Shown: positions 53,408 through 64,000 of the stretch, one piece after another
Layout: the number at the start of each line of letters is the position of its first letter
Position numbering within the stretch: position 1 is the first letter of the stretch
Source: Streptomyces sp. VRA16 Mangrove soil
Lineage (GTDB): Bacteria > Actinomycetota > Actinomycetes > Streptomycetales > Streptomycetaceae
DNA: 64,000 nucleotides
Direction: 5' to 3'
Assembly (NCBI RefSeq): GCF_017377775.1
Contig: NZ_JAFVLN010000011.1
Location: 62,001-126,000 of the forward strand
Notes under the pieces: model-generated
Told to the model about the DNA's origin: nothing
The model's database searches: none
What the model saw: the letters and a program-made list of their open reading frames with translations, nothing else
Translations under genes and position numbers: made by a program

Positions 53408-54106
53408 ATGAAGCACGGACGGATCGCGGCGCTGGCCGCCGTGGGCGCGCTCCTGGCGGGCTGCGCAGGGGCGAAGGGGCCGGGCGCCGACGACGCCGTC
53501 GACGCGCTCCGTCAGGCCCGCCAGAAGGTCGCCGCGGCCGGCTCGGCGCACATCGAGGCCACGATGCACAACGGAAGCCGTCTCTCCTCCCGCAGCTCCG
53601 GCGCCCTCGGCTGGTCCGACGGCATCAGGGGCACCCTGACGACGCGGATCACCGGCGGCAGGCTGGCGGCAGACACCCGGGAGCTGGGCGGCGACCCGTC
53701 CCAGACGCGCTATCTGCCAGACGCCTACTACACCCGGATGACGGACGAGTTCGCCGGTCTCCAGGACGGCAAGCACTGGATCCGGTACCCGTACGACAGC
53801 AGCAGCGACCTCACTCCGGCGGACGCCCTCAAGGCGCTCGGGGCCATGCGGGACGTGCACGAGGCGGGGCGGGCGACCGTGGGTGGCATCGAAACGACCC
53901 GCTACCAGGGCACTTCCGGAAGGCAGCATGTGGAGGTGTGGATCGACGCCCGCCACCTCATGGTCCAACGCGTCTATCGCGAGGGCGAGTTCACCACCAC
54001 CGCCCGCTACAGCGACTACGGCGCCCCCGCCCGGGCCGAGCGGCCGCCCGCGCACGACACCGTCAACTTCGACACGGTGACCGAGGCGGCGGCGGGCTCC
54101 GGCTGA
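53408..54106 (+). CDS. Putative lipoprotein, LppX/LolA-like
   Basis: A 232-residue secreted lipoprotein with signal peptide MKHGRIAALAAVGALLAGC and lipidated Cys at residue 19. The mature region has LolA/LppX-type beta strands (SAHIEATMHNGSRL, KHWIRYPYD, HVEVWIDARHLMVQRV). ATG follows GGGGGAG. Paralogue of the next gene; the pair sits between rplA and rplJ in Streptomyces. Function is unknown. Confidence 0.85.
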   Translation: MKHGRIAALAAVGALLAGCAGAKGPGADDAVDALRQARQKVAAAGSAHIEATMHNGSRLSSRSSGALGWSDGIRGTLTTRITGGRLAADTRELGGDPSQTRYLPDAYYTRMTDEFAGLQDGKHWIRYPYDSSSDLTPADALKALGAMRDVHEAGRATVGGIETTRYQGTSGRQHVEVWIDARHLMVQRVYREGEFTTTARYSDYGAPARAERPPAHDTVNFDTVTEAAAGSG

Positions 54107-54174
54107 ACCGGACGGCTGTCCGACGCGTCCGATACGGTGCGATCAGTACACACGTTCCAAGGGGTGGGTTCGAG

Positions 54175-55116
54175 ATGACTGCTGTCGTACGACGCACGGT
54201 CGGCGCCGCCGCCGCGACCGCACTGCTGTGCACGGGAGCCGTGGCGTGCGGCGGGGGAGCGGGCGACCGGAGCGCCGGCGCCTCCGCGTCCACGGCGGAC
54301 CGCCCGTCGTCCCAGGTCACCCGGGCCCTCACCGCCGCGTACGAGAAGACCGCGAAGGCCGGGTCCGCCAGGGTCTCGCTGACCATGAAGAGCCCGTCCG
54401 CGCTCGGCGGCGGCACCATGAAGATGTCCGGCACCATGGGCTGGAACCCGACGGTCATGGATATGACGATGACCGGCTCCACGTTCAAGGCCGCCGAACC
54501 GGACGCCCCCGACGCGGTCCGCATGATCTGGCAGGACGACGTGATGTACGTCGACGGGGGAGCGGCCGCCGCCCAGGAGATGGACGGCAAGCGCTGGATG
54601 AAGCTGGATCTCGGCGCCCTCGCCGAGCAGTCCGGCAGCGAGCAGCTCACGCGGCAGATGACCGGAAGCCTGGACAGCATGAACCAGGACCCGGCGCAGC
54701 AGATCGCCGTCCTGCTCGACTCGCCCAACCTGAAGCACCTGGGCTCCGCCACCCTCGACGGCGTACGGACGGAGCACTACAAGGGGCGGCTGACGGTCGA
54801 GGAGATGATGAAGTCGAACGACTCCTTGAAGGTCCTCACCGAGTCCGAGCGCGCCCGGCTCCTCAAGAACGTCAAGAAGGCCGGCATCAAGGACTACGAC
54901 ACCGAGCTGTGGGTCGACAAGGACGACCTGCCGGTCCGGATGGACGTCACCATGGACAGCGCGCAGGGCGCCGTCGAGATGTCGGAGAAGTTCTCGGACT
55001 ACGGGGCCGCGGTGAAGGCCGACGTGCCGCCCGCGAGCCAGACCTTCGACCTCATGAAGATGCTCGGCACGCTCGGTGCCGGAGGTGTCGGTGGCACCGG
55101 CAGGGGCGACGTCTGA
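54175..55116 (+). CDS. Putative lipoprotein, LppX/LolA-like paralogue
   Basis: A 313-residue protein. Signal peptide with lipobox GAVACG near residue 25. The mature region has ARVSLTMKSPSALGGGTMKMSG, KRWMKLDLGAL, EHYKGRLTVEEMM and TELWVDKDDLPVRMDVTM, and ends with SQTFDLMKML. Related to the preceding lipoprotein and to the one at 37995. Its Met-rich strand GTMGWNPTVMDMTMTGS is unusual. ATG 54175 is chosen over upstream in-frame codons. Possibly binds lipids or a hydrophobic ligand at the cell surface. Confidence 0.85.
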   Translation: MTAVVRRTVGAAAATALLCTGAVACGGGAGDRSAGASASTADRPSSQVTRALTAAYEKTAKAGSARVSLTMKSPSALGGGTMKMSGTMGWNPTVMDMTMTGSTFKAAEPDAPDAVRMIWQDDVMYVDGGAAAAQEMDGKRWMKLDLGALAEQSGSEQLTRQMTGSLDSMNQDPAQQIAVLLDSPNLKHLGSATLDGVRTEHYKGRLTVEEMMKSNDSLKVLTESERARLLKNVKKAGIKDYDTELWVDKDDLPVRMDVTMDSAQGAVEMSEKFSDYGAAVKADVPPASQTFDLMKMLGTLGAGGVGGTGRGDV

Positions 55117-55122
55117 GCGGAT

Positions 55123-55152
55123 TTGCTTGACGTGTGTCCTTTCGCGTAGCCT
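55123..55152 (+). promoter_or_regulatory. Promoter of rplJ-rplL
   Basis: TTGCTT (55123-55128), 18-bp spacer, TAGCCT (55147-55152), 7 nt after the lipoprotein stop. It gives a leader of about 220 nt. Confidence 0.55.
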
Positions 55153-55159
55153 TCCGGAG

Positions 55160-55327
55160 AAGCCAAAGACCGCTGGTCGTTGCCGTGCGCTCGTAAGAGG
55201 GTTCGGTGGCCGAAGGATCCGCTGTACTGCGGACGACCCGCGCAGGTGATTGTGGAAGTGCTCCTGGAGTCCTCGTGATTCCGGTCGAGCTCACGCCCCG
55301 AGCGCCTGCGCCGGGGCGTTTCGTTTT
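55160..55327 (+). promoter_or_regulatory. L10-type autoregulatory leader with attenuator
   Basis: The long leader begins with elements typical of L10 leaders (around 55160-55260, not fully folded by eye). It ends in a hairpin ACGCCCCG-A-GCG-CCTG-CGC-CGGGGCGT (55293-55319) followed by TTCGTTTT. That is a terminator-like attenuator about 50 nt before rplJ. In other bacteria L10(L12)4 binds the leader to control transcription or translation. Confidence 0.6.
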
Positions 55328-55378
55328 CCCAGCCTCCTTGCGAGCGGTCCTCATCACCCGGAAGGAGGCCGACGCTCT

Positions 55379-55909
55379 ATGCCGACGCCCGACAAGGCTG
55401 CCGCGGTAGCCGAGCTCACGGACAAGTTCCGCAGCTCGAACGCCGCCGTGCTGACCGAGTACCGGGGTCTCACCGTGGCCCAGCTCAAGACGCTGCGCCG
55501 TTCGCTCGGTGAGAACTCCGAGTACGCCGTGGTGAAGAACACGCTGACCAAGATCGCGGCCAACGAGGCCGGGATCACCTCGCTCGACGACCTGTTCAAC
55601 GGTCCGACGGCGGTTGCCTTCGTCACCGGTGACCCGGTGGAGTCGGCGAAGGGTCTTCGTGACTTCGCCAAGGACAACCCCAACCTCGTCATCAAGGGCG
55701 GTGTCCTTGACGGCAAGGCGCTGTCCGCCGACGAGATCAAGAAGCTTGCGGACCTCGAGTCCCGCGAGGTTCTGCTCTCCAAGCTGGCAGGTGCCTTCAA
55801 GGGCAAGCAGTCCCAGGCTGCTCAGCTCTTCCAGGCGCTTCCCTCGAAGCTCGTCCGCACCGTGGACGCTCTTCGCGCCAAGCAGGACGAGCAGGGCGGT
55901 GCCGAGTAA
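55379..55909 (+). CDS. rplJ: Ribosomal protein L10
   Basis: A 176-residue base of the ribosomal stalk. The N-terminal rRNA-binding domain (KAAAVAELTDKFRSSNAAVL, EYRGLTVAQLKTLRRSLGEN) precedes the C-terminal L12-binding helix. ATG 55379 follows AAGGAGG. It is followed by rplL after 110 bp; both are controlled by the L10 leader. Confidence 0.97.
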   Translation: MPTPDKAAAVAELTDKFRSSNAAVLTEYRGLTVAQLKTLRRSLGENSEYAVVKNTLTKIAANEAGITSLDDLFNGPTAVAFVTGDPVESAKGLRDFAKDNPNLVIKGGVLDGKALSADEIKKLADLESREVLLSKLAGAFKGKQSQAAQLFQALPSKLVRTVDALRAKQDEQGGAE

Positions 55910-56019
55910 CTCGGCTCGCACCTTGACCGCCGCCTGAGGCGACGGTCGAAGCGGGCCGTCAGTACGCCCGCCTACATGGACAACCGGCACCAGCCGATTT
56001 AGTGGAAGGATCGCCCATC

Positions 56020-56406
56020 ATGGCGAAGCTCAGCCAGGAAGACCTGCTCGCCCAGTTCGAGGAGATGACCCTCATCGAGCTCTCCGAGTTCGTGAAGGCC
56101 TTCGAGGAGAAGTTCGACGTCACCGCCGCCGCGGCCGTCGCCGTTGCCGCCGGTCCGGCCCAGGGTGGCGGCGACGCCGCTGCCGCTGAGGAGCAGGACG
56201 AGTTCGACGTCATCCTCACGGGCGCCGGCGAGAAGAAGATCCAGGTCATCAAGGTCGTGCGTGAGCTGACCTCCCTGGGTCTGAAGGAGGCCAAGGACCT
56301 CGTCGACGGCACCCCGAAGCCGGTCCTCGAGAAGGTCGCCAAGGACGCCGCGGAGAAGGCCGCCGAGGCCCTCAAGGGCGCCGGCGCCTCCGTCGAGGTC
56401 AAGTAA
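56020..56406 (+). CDS. rplL: Ribosomal protein L7/L12
   Basis: A 128-residue stalk protein: N-terminal dimerisation helix LSQEDLLAQFEEMTLIELSEF, Ala-rich hinge (AAAVAVAAGPAQGGGDAA), C-terminal factor-binding domain (EFDVILTGAGEKKIQVIKVV, LGLKEAKDLVDGTPKPV). ATG 56020 follows GGAAGGA; ATG 56002 is rejected as non-family. Confidence 0.97.
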   Translation: MAKLSQEDLLAQFEEMTLIELSEFVKAFEEKFDVTAAAAVAVAAGPAQGGGDAAAAEEQDEFDVILTGAGEKKIQVIKVVRELTSLGLKEAKDLVDGTPKPVLEKVAKDAAEKAAEALKGAGASVEVK

Positions 56407-56976
56407 GACCTCTTCGAGTCTGTCGACTCTTCCTCGGTGAAACTGCTCCCTCGGGAGCTGTAACGCTGACGTACCGAAGGGCGATCACCCAACTGGGTGG
56501 TCGCCCTTCGGCGTTGTCTGGCTCGCAGGCCGAGGGTGCCTTGCACTGTCGGTCGCGCAGAGTATGGTGATCTTCGTTGTGCCTGGCGCCACCCCTGTTC
56601 GGCCAAGAGGGGGCCTTGACGAACAGCACGCAGCGCGCAATTCTCAGGACGCGTCGTCACAACGATCCGGATCCGAGGCATGGATCGACGGCGAAGAGGG
56701 CAGTAAGAGTGTGCGCTCAGCGCACAGGGCATGCCGCAGACGGTGAACGGTTGAGAACAACGAGGGTCTCAAAAAACCCGCACTGGACATCAGTGGGCCT
56801 TCTGGCTACACTGTCCCTTTGCGCTGCCTGTTAGCTGCTCCCTGCCCGTCACCAGGGGCATGCCCTCGCTTGAGCACAGTAGATCAAATCGGCCCTGACC
56901 TGGGCTTTTTGGTCGCTCTGCATGGCTTGGGACCGGTACGCGCGTAGTGAGTCCGAGCCCTCGGAAGGACCCCCTC
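56407..56976 (+). promoter_or_regulatory. rplL-rpoB intergenic region with terminator and two promoters
   Basis: 56474-56511 is a 17-bp hairpin. A first candidate promoter is TTGCAC (56541-56546), 16-bp spacer, TATGGT (56563-56568). A stronger one is TGGACA (56784-56789), 17-bp spacer, TACACT (56807-56812), placed about 165 nt before rpoB. Open frames in between show no protein family and are not called. A run of conserved-looking leader sequence follows the second promoter. Confidence 0.6.
56474..56511 (+). terminator. rplL terminator
   Basis: CCGAAGGGCGATCACCC pairs with GGGTGGTCGCCCTTCGG (17 bp, one T-G) around an AACT loop, 67 nt past the stop. It separates the stalk genes from rpoB, which has its own promoters. 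Confidence 0.85.
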
Positions 56977-59900
56977 TTGGCCGCCTCGCGCAACGCCTCG
57001 ACCGCGAATACGAACAACGGCGCAAGCACCGCCCCGCTGCGCATCTCCTTTGCAAAGATCAAGGAGCCCCTCGAGGTTCCGAACCTGCTCGCGCTGCAGA
57101 CCGAGAGCTTTGACTGGCTGCTCGGCAACACCGCCTGGCAGAGTCGGGTCGAGGCGGCTCTGGAGTCGGGCCAGGACGTCCCCACGAAGTCGGGTCTGGA
57201 GGAGATCTTCGAGGAGATCTCCCCGATCGAGGACTTCTCCGGGTCGATGTCCCTGACGTTCCGCGATCACCGCTTCGAGCCTCCGAAGAACTCGATCGAC
57301 GAGTGCAAGGAGCGCGACTTCACGTACGCCGCCCCGCTCTTCGTCACCGCCGAGTTCACCAACAACGAGACCGGCGAGATCAAGTCTCAGACGGTCTTCA
57401 TGGGCGACTTCCCGCTCATGACGAACAAGGGCACCTTCGTCATCAACGGCACCGAGCGTGTCGTGGTGTCGCAGCTCGTCCGTTCGCCCGGTGTCTACTT
57501 CGACTCCTCCATCGACAAGACGTCCGACAAGGACATCTTCTCCGCCAAGATCATCCCGTCCCGGGGTGCCTGGCTGGAGATGGAGATCGACAAGCGCGAC
57601 ATGGTCGGTGTGCGCATCGACCGCAAGCGCAAGCAGTCCGTCACCGTCCTGCTCAAGGCTCTCGGTTGGACGACCGAGCAGATCCTGGAGGAGTTCGGCG
57701 AGTACGAGTCCATGCGCGCCACCCTGGAGAAGGACCACACCCAGGGCCAGGACGACGCGCTGCTCGACATCTACCGCAAGCTGCGTCCGGGCGAGCCCCC
57801 CACGCGTGAGGCCGCGCAGACGCTGCTCGAGAACCTCTACTTCAACCCGAAGCGCTACGACCTCGCGAAGGTCGGCCGCTACAAGGTGAACAAGAAGCTC
57901 GGCGCCGACGAGCCGCTGGACGCCGGCGTGCTCACCACCGACGACGTCATCGCGACCATCAAGTACCTGGTCAAGCTGCACGCCGGTGAGACCGAGACGG
58001 TCGCCGAGTCGGGTCGTTCGATCATCGTTGAGACCGACGACATCGACCACTTCGGCAACCGCCGTATCCGTAACGTCGGTGAGCTCATCCAGAACCAGGT
58101 CCGTACGGGTCTCGCCCGTATGGAGCGCGTCGTGCGCGAGCGCATGACCACCCAGGACGTCGAGGCGATCACGCCGCAGACCCTGATCAACATCCGCCCC
58201 GTGGTGGCGTCGATCAAGGAGTTCTTCGGTACGTCGCAGCTGTCCCAGTTCATGGACCAGAACAACCCGCTGTCGGGGCTGACGCACAAGCGTCGTCTGA
58301 ACGCCCTCGGCCCGGGTGGTCTCTCCCGTGAGCGGGCCGGCTTCGAGGTCCGAGACGTGCACCCGTCCCACTACGGCCGCATGTGCCCCATCGAGACCCC
58401 TGAAGGCCCGAACATCGGTCTGATCGGTTCGCTCGCCTCGTACGGACGGATCAACCCGTTCGGTTTCATCGAGACGCCGTACCGCAAGGTCGTCGAGGGT
58501 GTCGTCTCCGACGACGTCGACTACCTGACCGCCGATGAAGAGGACCGCTTCGTCATCGCGCAGGCCAACGCGCCGCTCAACGACGAGTTCCAGTTCGTCG
58601 AGAACCGCGTGCTGGTCCGCCGTCGTGGCGGCGAGGTCGACTACGTGCCCGGCACGGACGTCGACTACATGGACGTCTCGCCGCGCCAGATGGTGTCGGT
58701 CGCGACCGCCATGATCCCGTTCCTCGAGCACGACGACGCCAACCGTGCCCTCATGGGCGCGAACATGATGCGTCAGGCCGTGCCGCTGATTAAGTCCGAG
58801 GCGCCGCTCGTCGGCACCGGCATGGAGTACCGCTGCGCCACCGACGCCGGCGACGTGCTCAAGGCCGAGAAGGACGGTGTGGTCCAGGAGGTCTCCGCGG
58901 ACTACATCACCATCACGAACGACGACGGCACGTACACCACGTACCGCCTGTCGAAGTTCTCCCGCTCCAACCAGGGCACTTCTGTCAACCAGAAGGTCGT
59001 CGTGGACGAGGGTCAGCGGATCATCGCCGGGCAGGTCCTGGCCGACGGTCCCGCGACCGAAGAGGGCGAGATGGCCCTCGGCAAGAACCTGCTCGTGGCC
59101 TTCATGCCGTGGGAGGGTCACAACTACGAGGACGCGATCATCCTGTCGCAGCGCCTCGTGCAGGACGACGTCCTCTCCTCGATCCACATCGAGGAGCACG
59201 AGGTCGACGCCCGTGACACCAAGCTCGGCCCCGAGGAGATCACCCGGGACATCCCGAACGTCTCCGAGGAGGTCCTCGCCGACCTCGACGAGCGCGGCAT
59301 CATCCGCATCGGTGCGGACGTCGTCGCCGGCGACATCCTCGTCGGCAAGGTCACGCCCAAGGGCGAGACCGAGCTGACGCCGGAGGAGCGCCTGCTGCGC
59401 GCCATCTTCGGTGAGAAGGCCCGCGAGGTCCGTGACACCTCCCTGAAGGTGCCGCACGGCGAGATCGGCAAGGTCATCGGCGTTCGCGTCTTCGACCGTG
59501 AGGAAGGCGACGAGCTTCCGCCCGGCGTCAACCAGCTCGTGCGGGTCTACGTGGCCCAGAAGCGCAAGATCACCGACGGTGACAAGCTCGCCGGCCGCCA
59601 CGGCAACAAGGGTGTCATCTCCAAGATCAACCCGATCGAGGACATGCCCTTCCTCGAGGACGGCACCCCGGTCGACATCATCCTCAACCCGCTGGGTGTC
59701 CCGTCCCGAATGAACCCGGGACAGGTCCTGGAGATCCACCTCGGCTGGCTCGCCAGCCAGGGCTGGGACGTCTCCGGCCTCGGCGACGAGTGGGCCAAGC
59801 GCCTCCAGGCGATCGGTGCCGACGACGTCCAGCCGCGTACGAACGTCGCGACCCCGGTCTTCGACGGTGCGCGTGAGGACGAGCTCGCGGGTCTGCTGGA

Positions 59901-60462
59901 GAACGCCCGGCCGAACCGCGACGGCGACCGCATGGTCCTCCCGTCCGGCAAGGCGCGGCTGTTCGACGGCCGCTCCGGTGAGCCGTTCCCGGACCCGATC
60001 TCGGTCGGGTACATGTACATCCTCAAGCTCCACCACCTGGTCGACGACAAGCTGCACGCCCGCTCGACCGGTCCGTACTCGATGATCACCCAGCAGCCGC
60101 TGGGTGGTAAGGCCCAGTTCGGTGGCCAGCGCTTCGGTGAGATGGAGGTGTGGGCGCTTGAGGCATACGGCGCCGCGTACGCCCTCCAGGAGCTGCTGAC
60201 CATCAAGTCCGACGACGTCACCGGCCGCGTGAAGGTCTACGAGGCCATCGTCAAGGGCGAGAACATCCCCGAGCCCGGCATTCCCGAGTCCTTCAAGGTG
60301 CTCATCAAGGAAATGCAGTCCCTGTGCCTCAACGTGGAGGTGCTGTCCTCGGACGGCATGTCCATCGAGATGCGCGACACCGACGAGGACGTCTTCCGCG
60401 CGGCGGAGGAGCTCGGCATCGACCTGTCCCGGCGCGAGCCGAGCAGCGTCGAAGAGGTCTGA
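56977..60462 (+). CDS. rpoB: RNA polymerase beta subunit with Asn at rifamycin position 442
   Basis: Catalytic subunit of RNA polymerase, 1161 residues from TTG 56977, which follows GGAAGGA and gives the length and numbering expected for Streptomyces RpoB; GTG 56947 lacks a site. The rifamycin region reads SQLSQFMDQNNPLSGL then THKRRLNALGPGG. His437 and Arg440 are wild type, but residue 442 (E. coli 531), normally Ser, is Asn (AAC, 58300-58302). Other signatures are intact: PIETPEGPNIGLIGSL, GDKLAGRHGNKGVIS and the C-terminal clamp. Ser-to-Asn at this place is a natural cause of rifampicin insensitivity in Borrelia. Confidence 0.97.
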   Translation: MAASRNASTANTNNGASTAPLRISFAKIKEPLEVPNLLALQTESFDWLLGNTAWQSRVEAALESGQDVPTKSGLEEIFEEISPIEDFSGSMSLTFRDHRFEPPKNSIDECKERDFTYAAPLFVTAEFTNNETGEIKSQTVFMGDFPLMTNKGTFVINGTERVVVSQLVRSPGVYFDSSIDKTSDKDIFSAKIIPSRGAWLEMEIDKRDMVGVRIDRKRKQSVTVLLKALGWTTEQILEEFGEYESMRATLEKDHTQGQDDALLDIYRKLRPGEPPTREAAQTLLENLYFNPKRYDLAKVGRYKVNKKLGADEPLDAGVLTTDDVIATIKYLVKLHAGETETVAESGRSIIVETDDIDHFGNRRIRNVGELIQNQVRTGLARMERVVRERMTTQDVEAITPQTLINIRPVVASIKEFFGTSQLSQFMDQNNPLSGLTHKRRLNALGPGGLSRERAGFEVRDVHPSHYGRMCPIETPEGPNIGLIGSLASYGRINPFGFIETPYRKVVEGVVSDDVDYLTADEEDRFVIAQANAPLNDEFQFVENRVLVRRRGGEVDYVPGTDVDYMDVSPRQMVSVATAMIPFLEHDDANRALMGANMMRQAVPLIKSEAPLVGTGMEYRCATDAGDVLKAEKDGVVQEVSADYITITNDDGTYTTYRLSKFSRSNQGTSVNQKVVVDEGQRIIAGQVLADGPATEEGEMALGKNLLVAFMPWEGHNYEDAIILSQRLVQDDVLSSIHIEEHEVDARDTKLGPEEITRDIPNVSEEVLADLDERGIIRIGADVVAGDILVGKVTPKGETELTPEERLLRAIFGEKAREVRDTSLKVPHGEIGKVIGVRVFDREEGDELPPGVNQLVRVYVAQKRKITDGDKLAGRHGNKGVISKINPIEDMPFLEDGTPVDIILNPLGVPSRMNPGQVLEIHLGWLASQGWDVSGLGDEWAKRLQAIGADDVQPRTNVATPVFDGAREDELAGLLENARPNRDGDRMVLPSGKARLFDGRSGEPFPDPISVGYMYILKLHHLVDDKLHARSTGPYSMITQQPLGGKAQFGGQRFGEMEVWALEAYGAAYALQELLTIKSDDVTGRVKVYEAIVKGENIPEPGIPESFKVLIKEMQSLCLNVEVLSSDGMSIEMRDTDEDVFRAAEELGIDLSRREPSSVEEV

Positions 60463-60580
60463 CGGGAGTCGTCGGCCAGGGGTCCCCTCCTTAACGCTCA
60501 CCGAGAGGACCCCCGGCCGGCCCCCCTCGACCCCCGTTTCAGACCTTCAGACTCACAACCCTGAGAGGGATTGACGCATA

Positions 60581-64000
<3,420 letters not shown>

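Noticed and set aside
56577..56834. Small open frame upstream of rpoB
   Set aside because: Covers the rpoB promoter and leader; no family or ribosome site.
56884..60501. 1205-codon minus-strand open frame over rpoB
   Set aside because: Antisense shadow produced by codon bias; RpoB is certain on the plus strand.

Overview
The window is high-GC actinobacterial chromosome, almost certainly Streptomyces. Supporting signs are the codon bias, GTG/TTG starts, ATGA/GTGA gene overlaps, the rpmG-MaoC-murB-add-aspC-secE-nusG-rplKA-rplJL-rpoBC gene order, and a second, incomplete nuo cluster beside a two-component system. It is conserved core chromosome interrupted by one accessory block.

Layout. 1-31 is the first few codons of a gene leaving the left edge. 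350-3919 (minus) holds a LuxR-type response regulator and two paralogous histidine kinases. 4107-14451 is a ten-gene nuoABCHIJKLMN operon lacking nuoD, E, F and G, with a long repetitive tail on NuoC. 14544-18132 carries mscL, htpX (behind a SigR-like promoter), a YccF protein, an APC permease and a GlsB/YeaQ protein. 18368-34811 is the accessory block. Its plus-strand operon encodes a Clp-like AAA+ protein with a degenerate first Walker A, a Ser/Thr kinase, a 1693-residue repeat protein, a J-domain-like protein, a GrpE-like protein, an Hsp70-like protein and a zinc-ribbon/TPR protein. It converges on a CHAT-type protease carrying Clp R-like repeats, preceded by a small EACC1-like partner. These look like a dedicated chaperone, unfoldase, kinase and protease system, possibly a biological-conflict system, and are the main novelty candidate.

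35208-50229 returns to core and semi-core genes: yajQ, tRNA-Tyr, a nucleotidyltransferase, two NAD(P)-binding proteins, a lipoprotein, a degenerate amidohydrolase, tRNA-Thr, tRNA-Met, rpmG, a MaoC pair, two TetR regulators with visible operators, an MFS exporter, murB, an adenosine deaminase-like gene, an aspartate aminotransferase and tRNA-Trp. 50337-64000 is secE, nusG, rplK, rplA, two lipoproteins, rplJ, rplL, rpoB and a truncated rpoC, with structured leaders before rplK and rplJ. RpoB has Asn at residue 442 (E. coli 531), where Ser is usual, predicting reduced rifamycin sensitivity.

Starts were chosen from ribosome-binding sites, overlaps and family lengths. Family assignments rest on motif recognition by eye. 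No database search was possible.
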